DNA of 33,484 nt from an uncultured Collinsella sp. (GCA_949287065.1 CASEEV010000038.1:1-33484); one strand, 5' to 3'; numbered from the stretch's first letter, positions 1 through 10,421 are shown. The notes: generated by a model not told the origin, from the sequence alone. A program made the numbers and translations.

Positions 1-176
1 CACGCATCGATGAGCAGCACCGTCTCGGGGTCGTCGAGTGGCTGAAAATAACGGTAGCGCGCGTTGCCCGCCTCAGCGCGGATGGCATCGGCTGTGCCGC
101 TCGCCTCCATCTCCTCGGCAAACTTGCGCGCCGCTCCGTCCCTGCCCGTGTAATACAGATTCACTGTAATAGCCAT
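1..176 (-). CDS. Putative antibiotic-biosynthesis-monooxygenase-type (quinol monooxygenase) protein, C-terminally cut by the window edge
   Basis: The minus strand opens with ATG at 176, preceded by an AGAGGGGAAG ribosome binding site, and runs off the left edge after 58 codons. The N-terminus reads MAITVNLYYTGRDGAARKFA and continues with a segment ending RYFQPLDDPETVLLIDA. A beta strand, a helix, then a 'YRYFQPLDDPETVLLID' strand pair is the pattern of small dimeric alpha/beta-barrel monooxygenases (ABM fold), many annotated as quinol monooxygenases. Only about half of a normal ~100-residue domain is visible, so substrate and activity cannot be judged. It lies 57 bp downstream of the acetyltransferase stop on the same strand and may be co-transcribed with it. 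Confidence 0.6.
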   Translation of the reverse strand, partial: MAITVNLYYTGRDGAARKFAEEMEASGTADAIRAEAGNARYRYFQPLDDPETVLLIDA

Positions 177-233
177 GGCACTTCCCCTCTCTTCAAACTC
201 ACCTTGCCTAGCCGCCGATTCGCCAACAGCGCG

Positions 234-821
234 TTAGTTGTCTTCCAAGGGCTCAAGCTCGCGGATCACACGCGCCGGTACTCCGGCGACCACGCAATTG
301 CTCGGCACGTCGCGCGTAACGACCGCGCCCGCGCCCACCACAACGTTGCTGCCGATCGTCACGCCCGGCACCACGATAACGCCACCGCCGATCCATACGT
401 CGCTGCCAATGGTAATGGGCTTGGTGGTGGTCACGAGCTTGAGCTTGCCGTCTGCCTCGCGCTTCCAGCGCTCGCGAGCGTCAACGCTGTGGCTGCCGCA
501 GAACAGCTTGACATCCGGCGCGATGACCACGCGGTCGCCGATTGTCACCAGCGCGCTGTCCTGAATGGTGCAGTTGCCGTTGATAAAAACGTCGCTGCCA
601 ACACGTGTATGCTTGCCGTACAGAATGCTCGCCGGCGACTGCACGGTAACGTTCTCACCGCATGCGCCGAGCATCTCATGAAGGATATCGTCTCTGTGCG
701 CCGGCGTCTTCTCGGCGTTGTAGGCGCCGAGAAGCTCGCGCGTACGCGCGAGCATTCCTTGGATCTCCGGATCGGTGTAATCGTACTCGAGCCCAGCCAG
801 AAGCTTCTCGTGCTCGGTCAT
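234..821 (-). CDS. maa: Maltose/galactoside-type sugar O-acetyltransferase (left-handed beta-helix)
   Basis: This protein belongs to the hexapeptide-repeat acetyltransferase family (Maa/LacA/NodL), which moves an acetyl group from acetyl-CoA to the 6-hydroxyl of sugars such as maltose or glucose. The N-terminal helical part (TEHEKLLAGLEYDYTDPE) matches the mac domain of these enzymes. It is followed by imperfect hexapeptide turns (VGSDVFINGNCTIQDSALV, ITIGSDVWIGGGVIVVPGV, IGSNVVVGAGAVVTRDVP) and the family ending 'VAGVPARVIREL'. I start it at the ATG at 821 because MTEHEKLLAG aligns with the family N-terminus and has a GGGAG site 8 nt upstream. An in-frame ATG at 857 (207 residues) with a weaker site is the alternative. 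It is divergent from a TetR regulator gene. Acceptor specificity is unknown. Confidence 0.88.
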   Translation of the reverse strand: MTEHEKLLAGLEYDYTDPEIQGMLARTRELLGAYNAEKTPAHRDDILHEMLGACGENVTVQSPASILYGKHTRVGSDVFINGNCTIQDSALVTIGDRVVIAPDVKLFCGSHSVDARERWKREADGKLKLVTTTKPITIGSDVWIGGGVIVVPGVTIGSNVVVGAGAVVTRDVPSNCVVAGVPARVIRELEPLEDN

Positions 822-890
822 CGCGCACGCTCCCTGCACCTCATCGTGCGTTTTCATAAGCCCTCACTCTCCTCGCCTCTCTTTGGCTTC

Positions 891-919
891 ACTATACGCT
901 ACGATTCGTTACTTGTAAA
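891..919 (-). promoter_or_regulatory. Promoter of the sugar O-acetyltransferase gene
   Basis: On the minus strand TTTACA (914-919) and TATAGT (891-896) are separated by exactly 17 bp. This is a good sigma-70-type promoter about 35 bp upstream of the start at 857. The stretch is clearly AT-richer than its surroundings, as expected for the 146-bp gap between the divergent genes. Confidence 0.6.
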
Positions 920-926
920 CGGTTTA
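916..926. promoter_or_regulatory. Candidate operator between divergent acetyltransferase and TetR genes
   Basis: TAAAC-G-GTTTA is an 11-bp perfect inverted repeat that overlaps the -35 box of the acetyltransferase promoter. TetR-family proteins commonly bind palindromes between their own gene and a divergent target. The palindrome is shorter than most TetR operators, so this is a tentative call. Confidence 0.3.
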
Positions 927-1003
927 ATTACGCTAGTTTTCTTATTTGCCTTTTTAGCTTTTACTCGCTACTATATGCACCAACACACAAGAAGGGCGAG
1001 GCA

Positions 1004-1645
1004 ATGGCGGAATTCATCCGAGCACGGAGCGACGAGCAAAAGGAACAACGCATGGCCGAGATCAAGCAGGCCACCGACGAACTGTTTTCCGAACGTTCCT
1101 ACCATGAGATCACGCTCGCCGCTATCGCCGAGAAGCTCGGCTGGTCGCGCGCCGCGCTCTACAAGTACGTCACGACCAAGGAAGACATCTTCCTCGAGCT
1201 TTGCGCCGACAAACGCTCCGACTATGCGCGCGACCTGCTCGCCGCCTACCCCGCCGGCAGCACATACTCGCGCGCCGTGCTGACCGAGGTCTGGGTCGAG
1301 CAGCTCGCGAGCCACCGCAGCTACCTCACCTACTGCGACCTGCTCTTCACCATCATCGAAACCAACTGCACGGTCGAGCGCCTTGCCGCGTACAAAAAGA
1401 ACTATTACGACGAGCAGGACCGGCTCATAGCGCGCTTTGCCGAGAACCTCGGCTGCAACCAGGCGTGCGCGTCGCAGCTGCTCAACGCCGTGTATTACCA
1501 CGCGCTCGGCATCAACGGCTGGTGCCAGGAAAACCAACTGGTAGAGCAAGCCGTTGAGCTGGCAGGCATTGCGCGGCGCACCGTCGACTTCCGCGCCGAG
1601 ATGCGCGATTTCATAAGCATGTGCCTCGCACACTACGCGAGCTAA
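1004..1645 (+). CDS. TetR/AcrR-family transcriptional regulator
   Basis: This is a 213-residue one-component repressor-like protein. Residues ~15-62 form the N-terminal TetR helix-turn-helix domain: IKQATDELFSERSYHEITLA then IAEKLGWSRAALYKYVTTKE, where 'G.S...LY.Y...KE.I' is the recognition-helix signature. The remaining ~150 residues are helical and would bind the ligand and mediate dimerisation; their sequence (…YLTYCDLLFTIIETNC…) does not reveal a ligand. A GGGCGAGG site precedes the ATG at 1004. The gene is divergent from the sugar acetyltransferase gene over an AT-rich 146-bp spacer, so that gene and itself are the most likely targets. This is inference from arrangement only. Confidence 0.88.
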   Translation: MAEFIRARSDEQKEQRMAEIKQATDELFSERSYHEITLAAIAEKLGWSRAALYKYVTTKEDIFLELCADKRSDYARDLLAAYPAGSTYSRAVLTEVWVEQLASHRSYLTYCDLLFTIIETNCTVERLAAYKKNYYDEQDRLIARFAENLGCNQACASQLLNAVYYHALGINGWCQENQLVEQAVELAGIARRTVDFRAEMRDFISMCLAHYAS

Positions 1646-1750
1646 ACACTCCATCCTCGAGGACGCCGCCCTCGCTCCGATAACCCAACCAGCCTACCGG
1701 CGAGAACCCCAGCGGTTCCCGCACCGAGCCTCTTACCGAAAGGACGCTCC

Positions 1751-2590
1751 ATGACCGACCGCACCCCTGCCACCGACCCCCATCTGACTGTCATCACTAA
1801 CAGCAAGGGGCAAGCCGTGCCCCGCGCCGTCACGCCCGTCGGCGCCGACGCCTTTGCCCCGCACGAGAAGACCTCCGTCACCTGGCTCGGCGGCGCGGGC
1901 CTGCTCATCAACGCGCGCGGCACCCGCATTATGATCGACCCCGTACTCGAAGGCTTCGACATGCCCGTCGTCTTTGAGGCGCCCATCGCCCCGGCAGATG
2001 TGCCCGCCCTCGACGCCGTGCTTCTCACCCACATCGACAACGACCACTTCAGCCGCCCCACCTGCCACGATGTCTCCAGCGTCTGCCCCGCGTACCACGC
2101 GCCGCACTACGTAGCCGAAGTCGCATGCGAAGAGGGGCTCCCGGGCGTTGGGCACAGCATCGGCGAGACCTTCGCCGTGGGCAACGCAACCTGCCGGCTC
2201 ACCCCGGCCTGGCACAACTGGCAGAACGACTCCAAAAAGTGGGGCTACCGCACCTGGGAGCGCGAGGACTACTGCGGTTACTGGATAAACACGCCCGACG
2301 GCTCCATTTGGCTTCCCGGCGACTCGAAGCTTCTCCCTGAGCACCTCGAGATGCCCGAGCCCGACCTCATCTTGCTCGACTTCTCCGACAACGAGTGGCA
2401 TATCACGTTCGATGGCGCCGTGCGTCTGGCGAACACCTACCCCAATGCGCGCCTCCTCTGCATCCACTGGGGCACGGTTGACGCGCCAGACTGGTCGACC
2501 TTCAACGGCGACCCGCGCATGCTCGCTGCCCACGTAACGAACCCCAAGCGCGTGCTCGCGCCGGTACCGGGCGAGGCGGTTGCGCTCTAG
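1751..2590 (+). CDS. Metallo-beta-lactamase-fold hydrolase, UlaG-like
   Basis: A 279-residue MBL-fold protein. The fold signature begins with VTWLGGAGLLINARGTRIMID (residues ~43-63) and continues with LLTHIDNDHFSRPT (92-104), LPGDSKLLPEH and CIHWGT. These match the L-ascorbate-6-phosphate lactonase (UlaG)/UPF0173 branch. The metal-binding motif, normally H-x-H-x-D-H, reads H94-I-D96-N-D98-H99, so the second histidine is aspartate; later candidate ligands (AWHNW, GDS, HW) remain. A GAAAGGA site lies upstream of ATG 1751. It follows the TetR gene by 105 bp and could be under its control. The substrate is unknown and no ula genes are nearby. Confidence 0.8.
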   Translation: MTDRTPATDPHLTVITNSKGQAVPRAVTPVGADAFAPHEKTSVTWLGGAGLLINARGTRIMIDPVLEGFDMPVVFEAPIAPADVPALDAVLLTHIDNDHFSRPTCHDVSSVCPAYHAPHYVAEVACEEGLPGVGHSIGETFAVGNATCRLTPAWHNWQNDSKKWGYRTWEREDYCGYWINTPDGSIWLPGDSKLLPEHLEMPEPDLILLDFSDNEWHITFDGAVRLANTYPNARLLCIHWGTVDAPDWSTFNGDPRMLAAHVTNPKRVLAPVPGEAVAL

Positions 2591-2699
2591 AACCCCAAGC
2601 GCCCGAGATGATCCCGGCATCCTCCTCGGACGCACCCGTATTCCCCAAGCTCATCGGTGCACCGTCTCAAATGCAGCGCGCCTCAGGAGATGACCTTGC

Positions 2700-3407
2700 A
2701 TGAAGACCCTCTACCTCATGCGCCACGGAGAAACGCAGTTCAACGCGCAGCACCGTATCCAAGGCTGGTGCGACTCGCCGCTCACCGAGCGCGGCATCGA
2801 GCAGGCGCGCGCGATGGGCGCTAGGCTGCGCGATCGCGGCGTGCGCATTGACCACGCGTACTGCTCGACGGCCGAGCGCGCCGCCGACACGCTCGAGATC
2901 GCGCTCGCAGAGATTGTCGGAGGCGCCGCGTCCGCACCGTCAGCACGGCTTTTGAACGAGGCCGATCCAGACCTGGGCGCCCACCTTGCCTCGGGTCCGC
3001 TTGGCACGCCGGCGCCCCTCCCCTACGAACGTCTCAAGGGTCTGCGCGAGATGAGCTACGGCAACCTCGAGGCGCAGCAGGACTTTCTCGCCGCGAACGA
3101 CCCTGAGAAATGCCGCACGTTCTACCTGCAGTTCGGCGGCGAGTCGTCCGACACCACCCTCGAGCGCATGGTGGCTACGCTCACGGCCATCATGATGCGC
3201 CCGGGCCACGAGAGCGTGCTTGCCGTAGGCCACGGCGGAGCCAACTTCAACTTCCTGCGCGCCGTGACCGACCCCATGCCCGTCCTCAACGCCGGCTGGG
3301 GCAACTGCACCACCTGCGTGTACGCCTTCGACGAGACGCACGCCCGCGAGGCACCCGACGGCAACGGTGCCGGACCTTGGCGACTCACCGATGTCGTGCG
3401 CCTCTGA
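2700..3407 (+). CDS. Histidine phosphatase superfamily protein (phosphoglycerate-mutase-like)
   Basis: A 235-residue member of the branch-1 histidine phosphatases. The catalytic RHG motif sits at R8-H9-G10 in LYLMRHGETQFN, followed by the typical 'GWCDSPLTERGIEQA' segment, an acidic loop around 'LREMSYGNLE' and the second catalytic histidine in 'VLAVGHGGANFNFLR'. These enzymes form a phosphohistidine at the first histidine and dephosphorylate small metabolites; members include CobC- and GpmB-like phosphatases. An AGGAGAT site precedes the ATG. The sequence does not say which substrate is used. It stands between the MBL-fold gene and the RpiR regulator, all on the same strand. Confidence 0.88.
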   Translation: MKTLYLMRHGETQFNAQHRIQGWCDSPLTERGIEQARAMGARLRDRGVRIDHAYCSTAERAADTLEIALAEIVGGAASAPSARLLNEADPDLGAHLASGPLGTPAPLPYERLKGLREMSYGNLEAQQDFLAANDPEKCRTFYLQFGGESSDTTLERMVATLTAIMMRPGHESVLAVGHGGANFNFLRAVTDPMPVLNAGWGNCTTCVYAFDETHAREAPDGNGAGPWRLTDVVRL

Positions 3408-3432
3408 CCTGTTCCAAGGACCGGTGCATCGA

Positions 3433-3450
3433 GCCATGGCATACCATAGC
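3433..3450. promoter_or_regulatory. Imperfect palindrome upstream of the MurR/RpiR gene
   Basis: GCCATGG-CATA-CCATAGC is an inverted repeat with 7-bp arms and one mismatch, 35 bp before the regulator start. It could be an operator for autoregulation, but it does not resemble the GAAAC/GTTTC palindrome in the permease leader. Weak call. Confidence 0.2.
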
Positions 3451-3485
3451 AGCGAGGCCATCGTCCGCGCATCCGAGGAGCGCCC

Positions 3486-4373
3486 ATGTTTCTCACCCAC
3501 CGCATAGAAGAGCTCGCTGCCCAGGGCAACGACACGCGCAGGGCCATCGGCGCCTTTGTGCTGCAGGAACGGGCGCATCTCTCGGACTACACCATCGCCG
3601 ACATCGCGCAGGCAACCTATGCCTCAAAGGCGTCGGTCACGCGTTTTGCGCAAGCGCTCGGGTACGACGGTTGGCGCGACTTCATTCGCGACTTCATGGC
3701 CGAGGTGCGCTACGAGGCAAGCCATGCCGCGGAGATCGACCCCAACTACCCCTTTCGGGCAGGCGACCCAGACGAGAAGATCATCAACGCCGTTGCCGAC
3801 GTGGCCTACGACGCCATGGCCGACACGCTGCGCCTCATGAACCGGGGCATGGTTGCCCTCGCCGTGCGCTATCTGCAAGAAGCCGAGAACGTATGGGTGT
3901 TCGGTCTCTCGCCCAACAGCTACCTCGGATCCCTTTTCTGCCGCAAGATGCTCTCCGTCGGCAAGTCGGCGCACGTCGCGCAAAGCGGCGAGCGCGGCAT
4001 CATCGCGCGCTCGCTGGGGCCGCGCGACTGCGCTATTGTGATCTCGTACTCGGGCAACAACCCCGACTACGAGCCCATGGTGCACATTCCCGCGCTCAAA
4101 GAGCGCCGCGTCGCCCTTATCGGCATTACCGGCGAGGGCGACAACTACCTGCGCCAGAACATCCGGTGCACCCTCACCATCTCCTCGCGCGAGAACCTCT
4201 ATTCAAAGATCGCGACCTTTGGCATGGAGGCATCGATCGAGCTTATCCTCAACGCGCTCTTTGCCTGCTACTTTGCACGCGCATACGAGAAGAATCTCGC
4301 GCACAAGATCGATTCGGGCAAGTCGCTCGAGGGTGCGCGGCTGAGCGCGCCCGGAGCCGCGTTCGAACGCTAG
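3486..4373 (+). CDS. MurR/RpiR-family transcriptional regulator (HTH plus SIS domain)
   Basis: A 295-residue sugar-phosphate-responsive regulator. Residues ~1-80 form the HTH_6 domain (IADIAQATYASKASVTRFAQ, then ALGYDGWRDF), the hallmark of RpiR proteins. Residues ~115-260 form a SIS phosphosugar-binding domain with VWVFGLSPNSYLGSLFCRKM, 'ISYSGNNPDY' and 'LIGITGEGDN'. Members sense phosphorylated sugars and repress or activate catabolic genes. A GAGGAGCG site precedes ATG 3486. The next two genes on the strand are a beta-glucoside-type PTS permease and a phospho-beta-glucosidase, so the likely effector is a beta-glucoside 6-phosphate or its hydrolysis product. A GAAAC-N3-GTTTC palindrome in the permease leader is its likely site. 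Confidence 0.9.
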   Translation: MFLTHRIEELAAQGNDTRRAIGAFVLQERAHLSDYTIADIAQATYASKASVTRFAQALGYDGWRDFIRDFMAEVRYEASHAAEIDPNYPFRAGDPDEKIINAVADVAYDAMADTLRLMNRGMVALAVRYLQEAENVWVFGLSPNSYLGSLFCRKMLSVGKSAHVAQSGERGIIARSLGPRDCAIVISYSGNNPDYEPMVHIPALKERRVALIGITGEGDNYLRQNIRCTLTISSRENLYSKIATFGMEASIELILNALFACYFARAYEKNLAHKIDSGKSLEGARLSAPGAAFER

Positions 4374-4433
4374 GCGCCCGTCGCACAGCGCGTTGTTTCG
4401 CGCAGTTTCGCCTGTTGGCCGCCCCAACAACCG

Positions 4434-4453
4434 CATAATCGAAACCTTGTTTC
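4434..4453 (+). promoter_or_regulatory. Candidate promoter -10 box and RpiR-type operator in the PTS leader
   Basis: CATAAT at 4434-4439 is a plausible -10 box; no convincing -35 is seen. Directly after it, at 4441-4453, GAAAC-CTT-GTTTC is a perfect inverted repeat that would cover the transcription start. GAAA…TTTC-type palindromes are what RpiR-family regulators often bind, so this is the expected operator for the upstream regulator. The leader from here to the permease start is about 140 nt. I found no BglG/LicT-type antiterminator gene in the window. Confidence 0.45.
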
Positions 4454-4596
4454 AAGCTCCCCCGCTCGCGCGCACTTGCGCCGACGGCACCCCTAAAGTG
4501 CTTGTCAACAGCCAAGAGCACGCGCCGACGGAGAGGCTGCAGCACCTGAGACGCGCGCTCACGGCATCCCTGCCTACCTTATGGGAAGGAGCTGTT

Positions 4597-7949
<3,353 letters not shown>

Positions 7950-7983
7950 GCGGGGTTACCGTATAACAGAGAGTCCACAGCAG

Positions 7984-8019
7984 GCGCCTGTCACCCATAG
8001 AGTGGGGGCAGGCGCTTTT
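7984..8019 (+). terminator. Rho-independent terminator of the beta-glucoside operon
   Basis: GCGCCTG (7984-7990) pairs with CAGGCGC (8009-8015), with extra pairing of the inner ACCC and GGGG stretches, and is followed by TTTT. It lies 34 bp after the phospho-glucosidase stop. Confidence 0.8.
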
Positions 8020-8044
8020 GCTATAGTTGCTATTCTTGCTATTT
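8018..8044. repeat. Three tandem 9-bp TTGCTATnn repeats
   Basis: TTGCTATAG, TTGCTATTC and TTGCTATTT follow each other without gaps directly after the terminator. The first copy could double as a -35 box with TATTTA at 8040-8045 as a weak -10. Nothing else is known. Confidence 0.6.
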
Positions 8045-8070
8045 ATTGTGACGGCGGTGCTTCTTAAAGC

Positions 8071-8400
8071 GTGCTAGGCCAGGAACGACCTTCGCCTGAG
8101 GACTATGTCGTTGAAGTTTGGCGATACGATTCAGGTAACGGCACAGGAAAGCTTGAAGGCACAACGAACGCTACTGGTGGGATCAACACCTTTCTGAAAG
8201 TCAGCCTCAATGGAGCCGCACTCGCGTGCGGACTTGATGTCGACACAGATGCAGATGCGGTTGAATACAGCCTCGTGAACACGGGATCTTCTCCGGCGGA
8301 AGCCTACGCTGCTTCAAGATCGGTAAGCGGAATTGACTGTCGGTCCATGCAGCAGGCAGCGGAGTCGGTCAAGCAAACGCAGCTTGAGCTGTCTCGGTAA
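8071..8400 (+). CDS. Unrecognised 109-residue ORF, possibly a decayed gene
   Basis: An open frame with GTG start at 8071 and no visible ribosome binding site; the in-frame codon two positions upstream is a stop. The product reads LGQERPSPEDYVVEVWRYDS and onward, mixed polar and acidic, ending QTQLELSR. It has no signal peptide, membrane segment or motif that I recognise. Base composition is lower in GC than its neighbours and third-position preference is less marked, so it may be foreign, or the remnant of a larger gene. It sits alone between the beta-glucoside operon terminator and a non-coding repeat region. It may equally be non-coding. Confidence 0.3.
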   Translation: MLGQERPSPEDYVVEVWRYDSGNGTGKLEGTTNATGGINTFLKVSLNGAALACGLDVDTDADAVEYSLVNTGSSPAEAYAASRSVSGIDCRSMQQAAESVKQTQLELSR

Positions 8401-8446
8401 AGCTCGGGAGCTACGCTCTTCCGGACTGTTGTTGTACGCAGCGGAA

Positions 8447-8536
8447 ATATCATAGCCTCCGCGCAAAACGAGGCGTGATACGGATCCCTTGCGCAAAAAA
8501 GGCATCGATACGGGCAGCTTCCGGAAACTACCGCCT
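8447..8536 (+). repeat. Short array of a 30-bp repeat, forward orientation
   Basis: GATACGG recurs at 8477 and 8507, exactly 30 bp apart, each followed by TGCGCAAA-like sequence or its relic; a more degenerate unit precedes at 8447. Read in one frame the units give a 10-residue periodicity (RRDTDPLRKK, GIDTGSFRKL). The same repeat occurs in the opposite orientation at 8631-8845. Confidence 0.6.
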
Positions 8537-8630
8537 CGCTTCATGGGAATTGCCCGCAATTGGGCGGTTTTACCCTACAGACAAGCTGATTATGTAGATC
8601 ATTGCGGCAACGAACAGTAGAGGCGCACTC

Positions 8631-8845
8631 GCACCGTGCTCCTTTCTGCCCAGGCCACCCGTATCGCACGCGTTTCCGCGCAAGGCGCTCGTATCATGCC
8701 CGTATTTGCGCATCAGGTTCGTACCGCGTGCGATTTTGCGCGGCAGCTCTGTATCGTGTGCGCTTTTCCGCGGCAATTCCGTATCGCGTTCGCTTTGGCG
8801 CAGCCCGGCCGTATCGCGTTCGCTTTGGCGCACGTCACCCGTACT
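8631..8845 (-). repeat. Array of about seven 30-bp repeats, reverse orientation
   Basis: On the plus strand GTATC or GTAYC starts at 8661, 8691, 8721, 8751, 8781, 8811 and 8841, an exact 30-bp period, with a degenerate copy at 8631. The plus-strand unit is roughly CGTATCGCGTTCGCTTTGGC plus ten bases; the minus-strand reading begins GATACGG and gives the 10-residue pattern R-(Q/K)-S-E-R-D-T-E-L-P. Units are conserved but not identical, so there are no spacer blocks of CRISPR type. The stretch 8401-9033 contains no gene that I can support beyond this and the palindrome at 8963. Confidence 0.8.
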
Positions 8846-8962
8846 GACGCGACCCTCGCGCTGCGATGCGAACAGAGGAGCAACACAAAAAGCCAGCACA
8901 CCCTACGGAACGGCGATGCCGCTTGCTATGTCGGACTGGTGAGCCGACGTGCCTCAATACGA

Positions 8963-8998
8963 GCGGGAGCCGTTTGCCCTAGGGCAAACGGCTCCCGC
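8963..8998 (-). terminator. 36-bp perfect palindrome downstream of hspR
   Basis: The arms (GCGGGAGCCGTTTGCCCT and its exact complement) form a 16-bp stem with a CTAG tetraloop, 35 bp past the hspR stop on the minus strand. The position fits the end of the dnaK-grpE-dnaJ-hspR operon. There is no T-run on the minus side, so it is not a textbook intrinsic terminator; it may stabilise the transcript end. On the plus side GTGTTT follows. Confidence 0.55.
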
Positions 8999-9033
8999 GT
9001 GTTTAAGACCAATGAAGGAGTGCGATAAGCGCG

Positions 9034-9438
9034 CTACTTGCCGCCCAGAAGGCCCTTGAGGACGCTCTCGGCGTTGGTGCCGTCGTAGGGGGCGAGGGCC
9101 GTGATGCGCTTCTGCATGCGCAGCTCGTGAACCTCTTCCTCCAGGCGGCGGTTCTCCTCGCGGAGCTTGTTGAGCTCTTGCTCGCGCTGCTCGGCGCGCT
9201 CCTTCATGTCGAGGATGCGCACCACGCCCGCGAGGTTGATGCCCTCGTCGGTCAGCTGGCCGATAAGCTCAAGACGCTCGATGTCGTTCTGGGAGTACAG
9301 GCGCGTGTTGCCACCCGAGCGCTGCGGGTTCACAAGGCCCTTGGACTCGTACACGCGCAGGGTCTGGGGGTGCATGCCCGTCAGCTCCGCCGCCACGCTG
9401 ATCATGTACAGCGGCTTGTCTCTACCCTGCTTAGCCAT
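9034..9438 (-). CDS. hspR: MerR-family heat-shock repressor HspR
   Basis: A 134-residue regulator with an N-terminal MerR helix-turn-helix (YMISVAAELTGMHPQTLRVY, then ESKGLVNPQRSGGNTRLYSQ), a leucine-rich 'LIGQLTDEGINLAGVVRIL' segment and a coiled-coil tail (residues ~80-112, KERAEQREQELNKLREENRR). This matches HspR, which in actinobacteria represses the dnaK operon with DnaK as co-repressor. It is the last gene of dnaK-grpE-dnaJ-hspR, the usual actinobacterial order, 44 bp after dnaJ. GGGGGAG precedes the ATG. HspR usually binds HAIR elements (CTTGAGT-N7-ACTCAAG); I did not find a clean copy upstream of dnaK in this window. Confidence 0.94.
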   Translation of the reverse strand: MAKQGRDKPLYMISVAAELTGMHPQTLRVYESKGLVNPQRSGGNTRLYSQNDIERLELIGQLTDEGINLAGVVRILDMKERAEQREQELNKLREENRRLEEEVHELRMQKRITALAPYDGTNAESVLKGLLGGK

Positions 9439-9482
9439 GTCTCCCCCTCAAACTGCAGCCCCGTTTGCACCGGGCCTTGACG

Positions 9483-10421
9483 TTAGTTGTGCTCCACTGC
9501 GCTCCGGTACGTGCGCGTATCGGCATCGCGGAGCTCCTCGAGCGCCTTGCGCTCATCGGCGCCGAGGCGCGTAGGCACCTCGACCTTGACGGTAACGAGA
9601 AGCGCGCCCGTGCGACCGCGATGCTTGACGTCAGGCGCCCCGAGGTCCTTGAAGCGGAAGGTCTTGCCGGTCTGCGTGCCGGCTGGAACCTTGAGCCTGA
9701 CCGTCTTGCCTCCGGGCGTGGGCACCTCGATCTGCGCGCCAAGCGCTGCCTCGTACATAGAGATCGGCAGCTCCATGGTAACGTCGGCACCCTTGCGCTT
9801 GAACAGCGGATGCTCGGCCACGCGCGTAGTGACCACGAGGTCGCCGCGCTCGCCGCCGTTGATGCCGTACTCGCCGCGGCGCTTGTAGCGCAGCTTGCCG
9901 CCGTCGACCGCGCCCGCCGGCACGGCCACCGTTATGGTCTGCTGCTCGCCCGTGGAGGGGATGCGGTAGGTCACCTTGTGCGTAACGCCCGTAAAGGCGT
10001 CCTCGGCCGACACGTCAACGGTCAGCGACAGATCGCTGCCCTTGCGCGGACGGTTGCGCGCCGCGCCGCCCATGCCGCCGAAGCCCTGCGCCCAATCGGA
10101 CCCAAAGGCCCCCTCGCCGCGGAAGATGCTGTCAAAGATATCGCCCCAGCCCTGAGCGCCGCCGGCGTAGCTGTAGCCGCCGCCCGCACCGCCCGCGCCC
10201 GGCATGCCGCCGAACATGAGCATCTGGTCGTACTCTTTGCGCTTATCGGGATTCGAGAGCGTCTCGTACGCCTCGCTGATCTCTTTGAACTTCTGCTCGT
10301 CGCCGCCCGCATCGGGGTGGTACTTCTGCGCGAGCTTGTGAAACGCGGTCTTGATCTCCTTATCGGAGGCGTCGCGCTTCACGCCGAGCACGTCGTAAAA
10401 CGTCTTGTTTGTCTGCGGCAT
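9483..10421 (-). CDS. dnaJ: DnaJ/CbpA-type co-chaperone without zinc fingers
   Basis: This 312-residue J-domain protein stimulates DnaK ATPase and delivers substrates. The J domain (residues ~7-72) carries the HPD motif at 35-37 (KYHPDAGGD). A Gly-rich linker follows (FGGMPGAGGAGGGYSYAGG), then two C-terminal beta-barrel substrate domains (DLSLTVDVSAEDAFTGVTH…; VEVPTPGGKTVRLKVPAGTQ). There is no CxxCxGxG zinc-finger region, so it is a class B protein like CbpA, about 60 residues shorter than class A DnaJ. I start at ATG 10421 with a GAGAGGGGGC site and the natural J-domain N-terminus; an in-frame start at 10466 adds 15 unlikely residues. The grpE-dnaJ gap is 119 bp and contains a strong hairpin. 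Confidence 0.94.
   Translation of the reverse strand: MPQTNKTFYDVLGVKRDASDKEIKTAFHKLAQKYHPDAGGDEQKFKEISEAYETLSNPDKRKEYDQMLMFGGMPGAGGAGGGYSYAGGAQGWGDIFDSIFRGEGAFGSDWAQGFGGMGGAARNRPRKGSDLSLTVDVSAEDAFTGVTHKVTYRIPSTGEQQTITVAVPAGAVDGGKLRYKRRGEYGINGGERGDLVVTTRVAEHPLFKRKGADVTMELPISMYEAALGAQIEVPTPGGKTVRLKVPAGTQTGKTFRFKDLGAPDVKHRGRTGALLVTVKVEVPTRLGADERKALEELRDADTRTYRSAVEHN

Noticed and set aside
3110-4438. 442-codon plus-strand frame overlapping the phosphatase and RpiR genes
   Set aside because: It is Arg/His-rich shift-frame sequence; the RpiR gene in another frame has complete HTH and SIS domains and a ribosome site.
8631-8845. 30-bp periodic repeats as a possible CRISPR array
   Set aside because: The repeats abut one another with no unique spacers, the units are degenerate, and no cas genes are in the window.
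8570-8899. Minus-strand ORF of 109 residues with a 10-residue repeat and hydrophobic C-terminus
   Set aside because: It is created by the 30-bp repeat array, which is a multiple of three and therefore stays open in several frames; no ribosome site or domain is visible.
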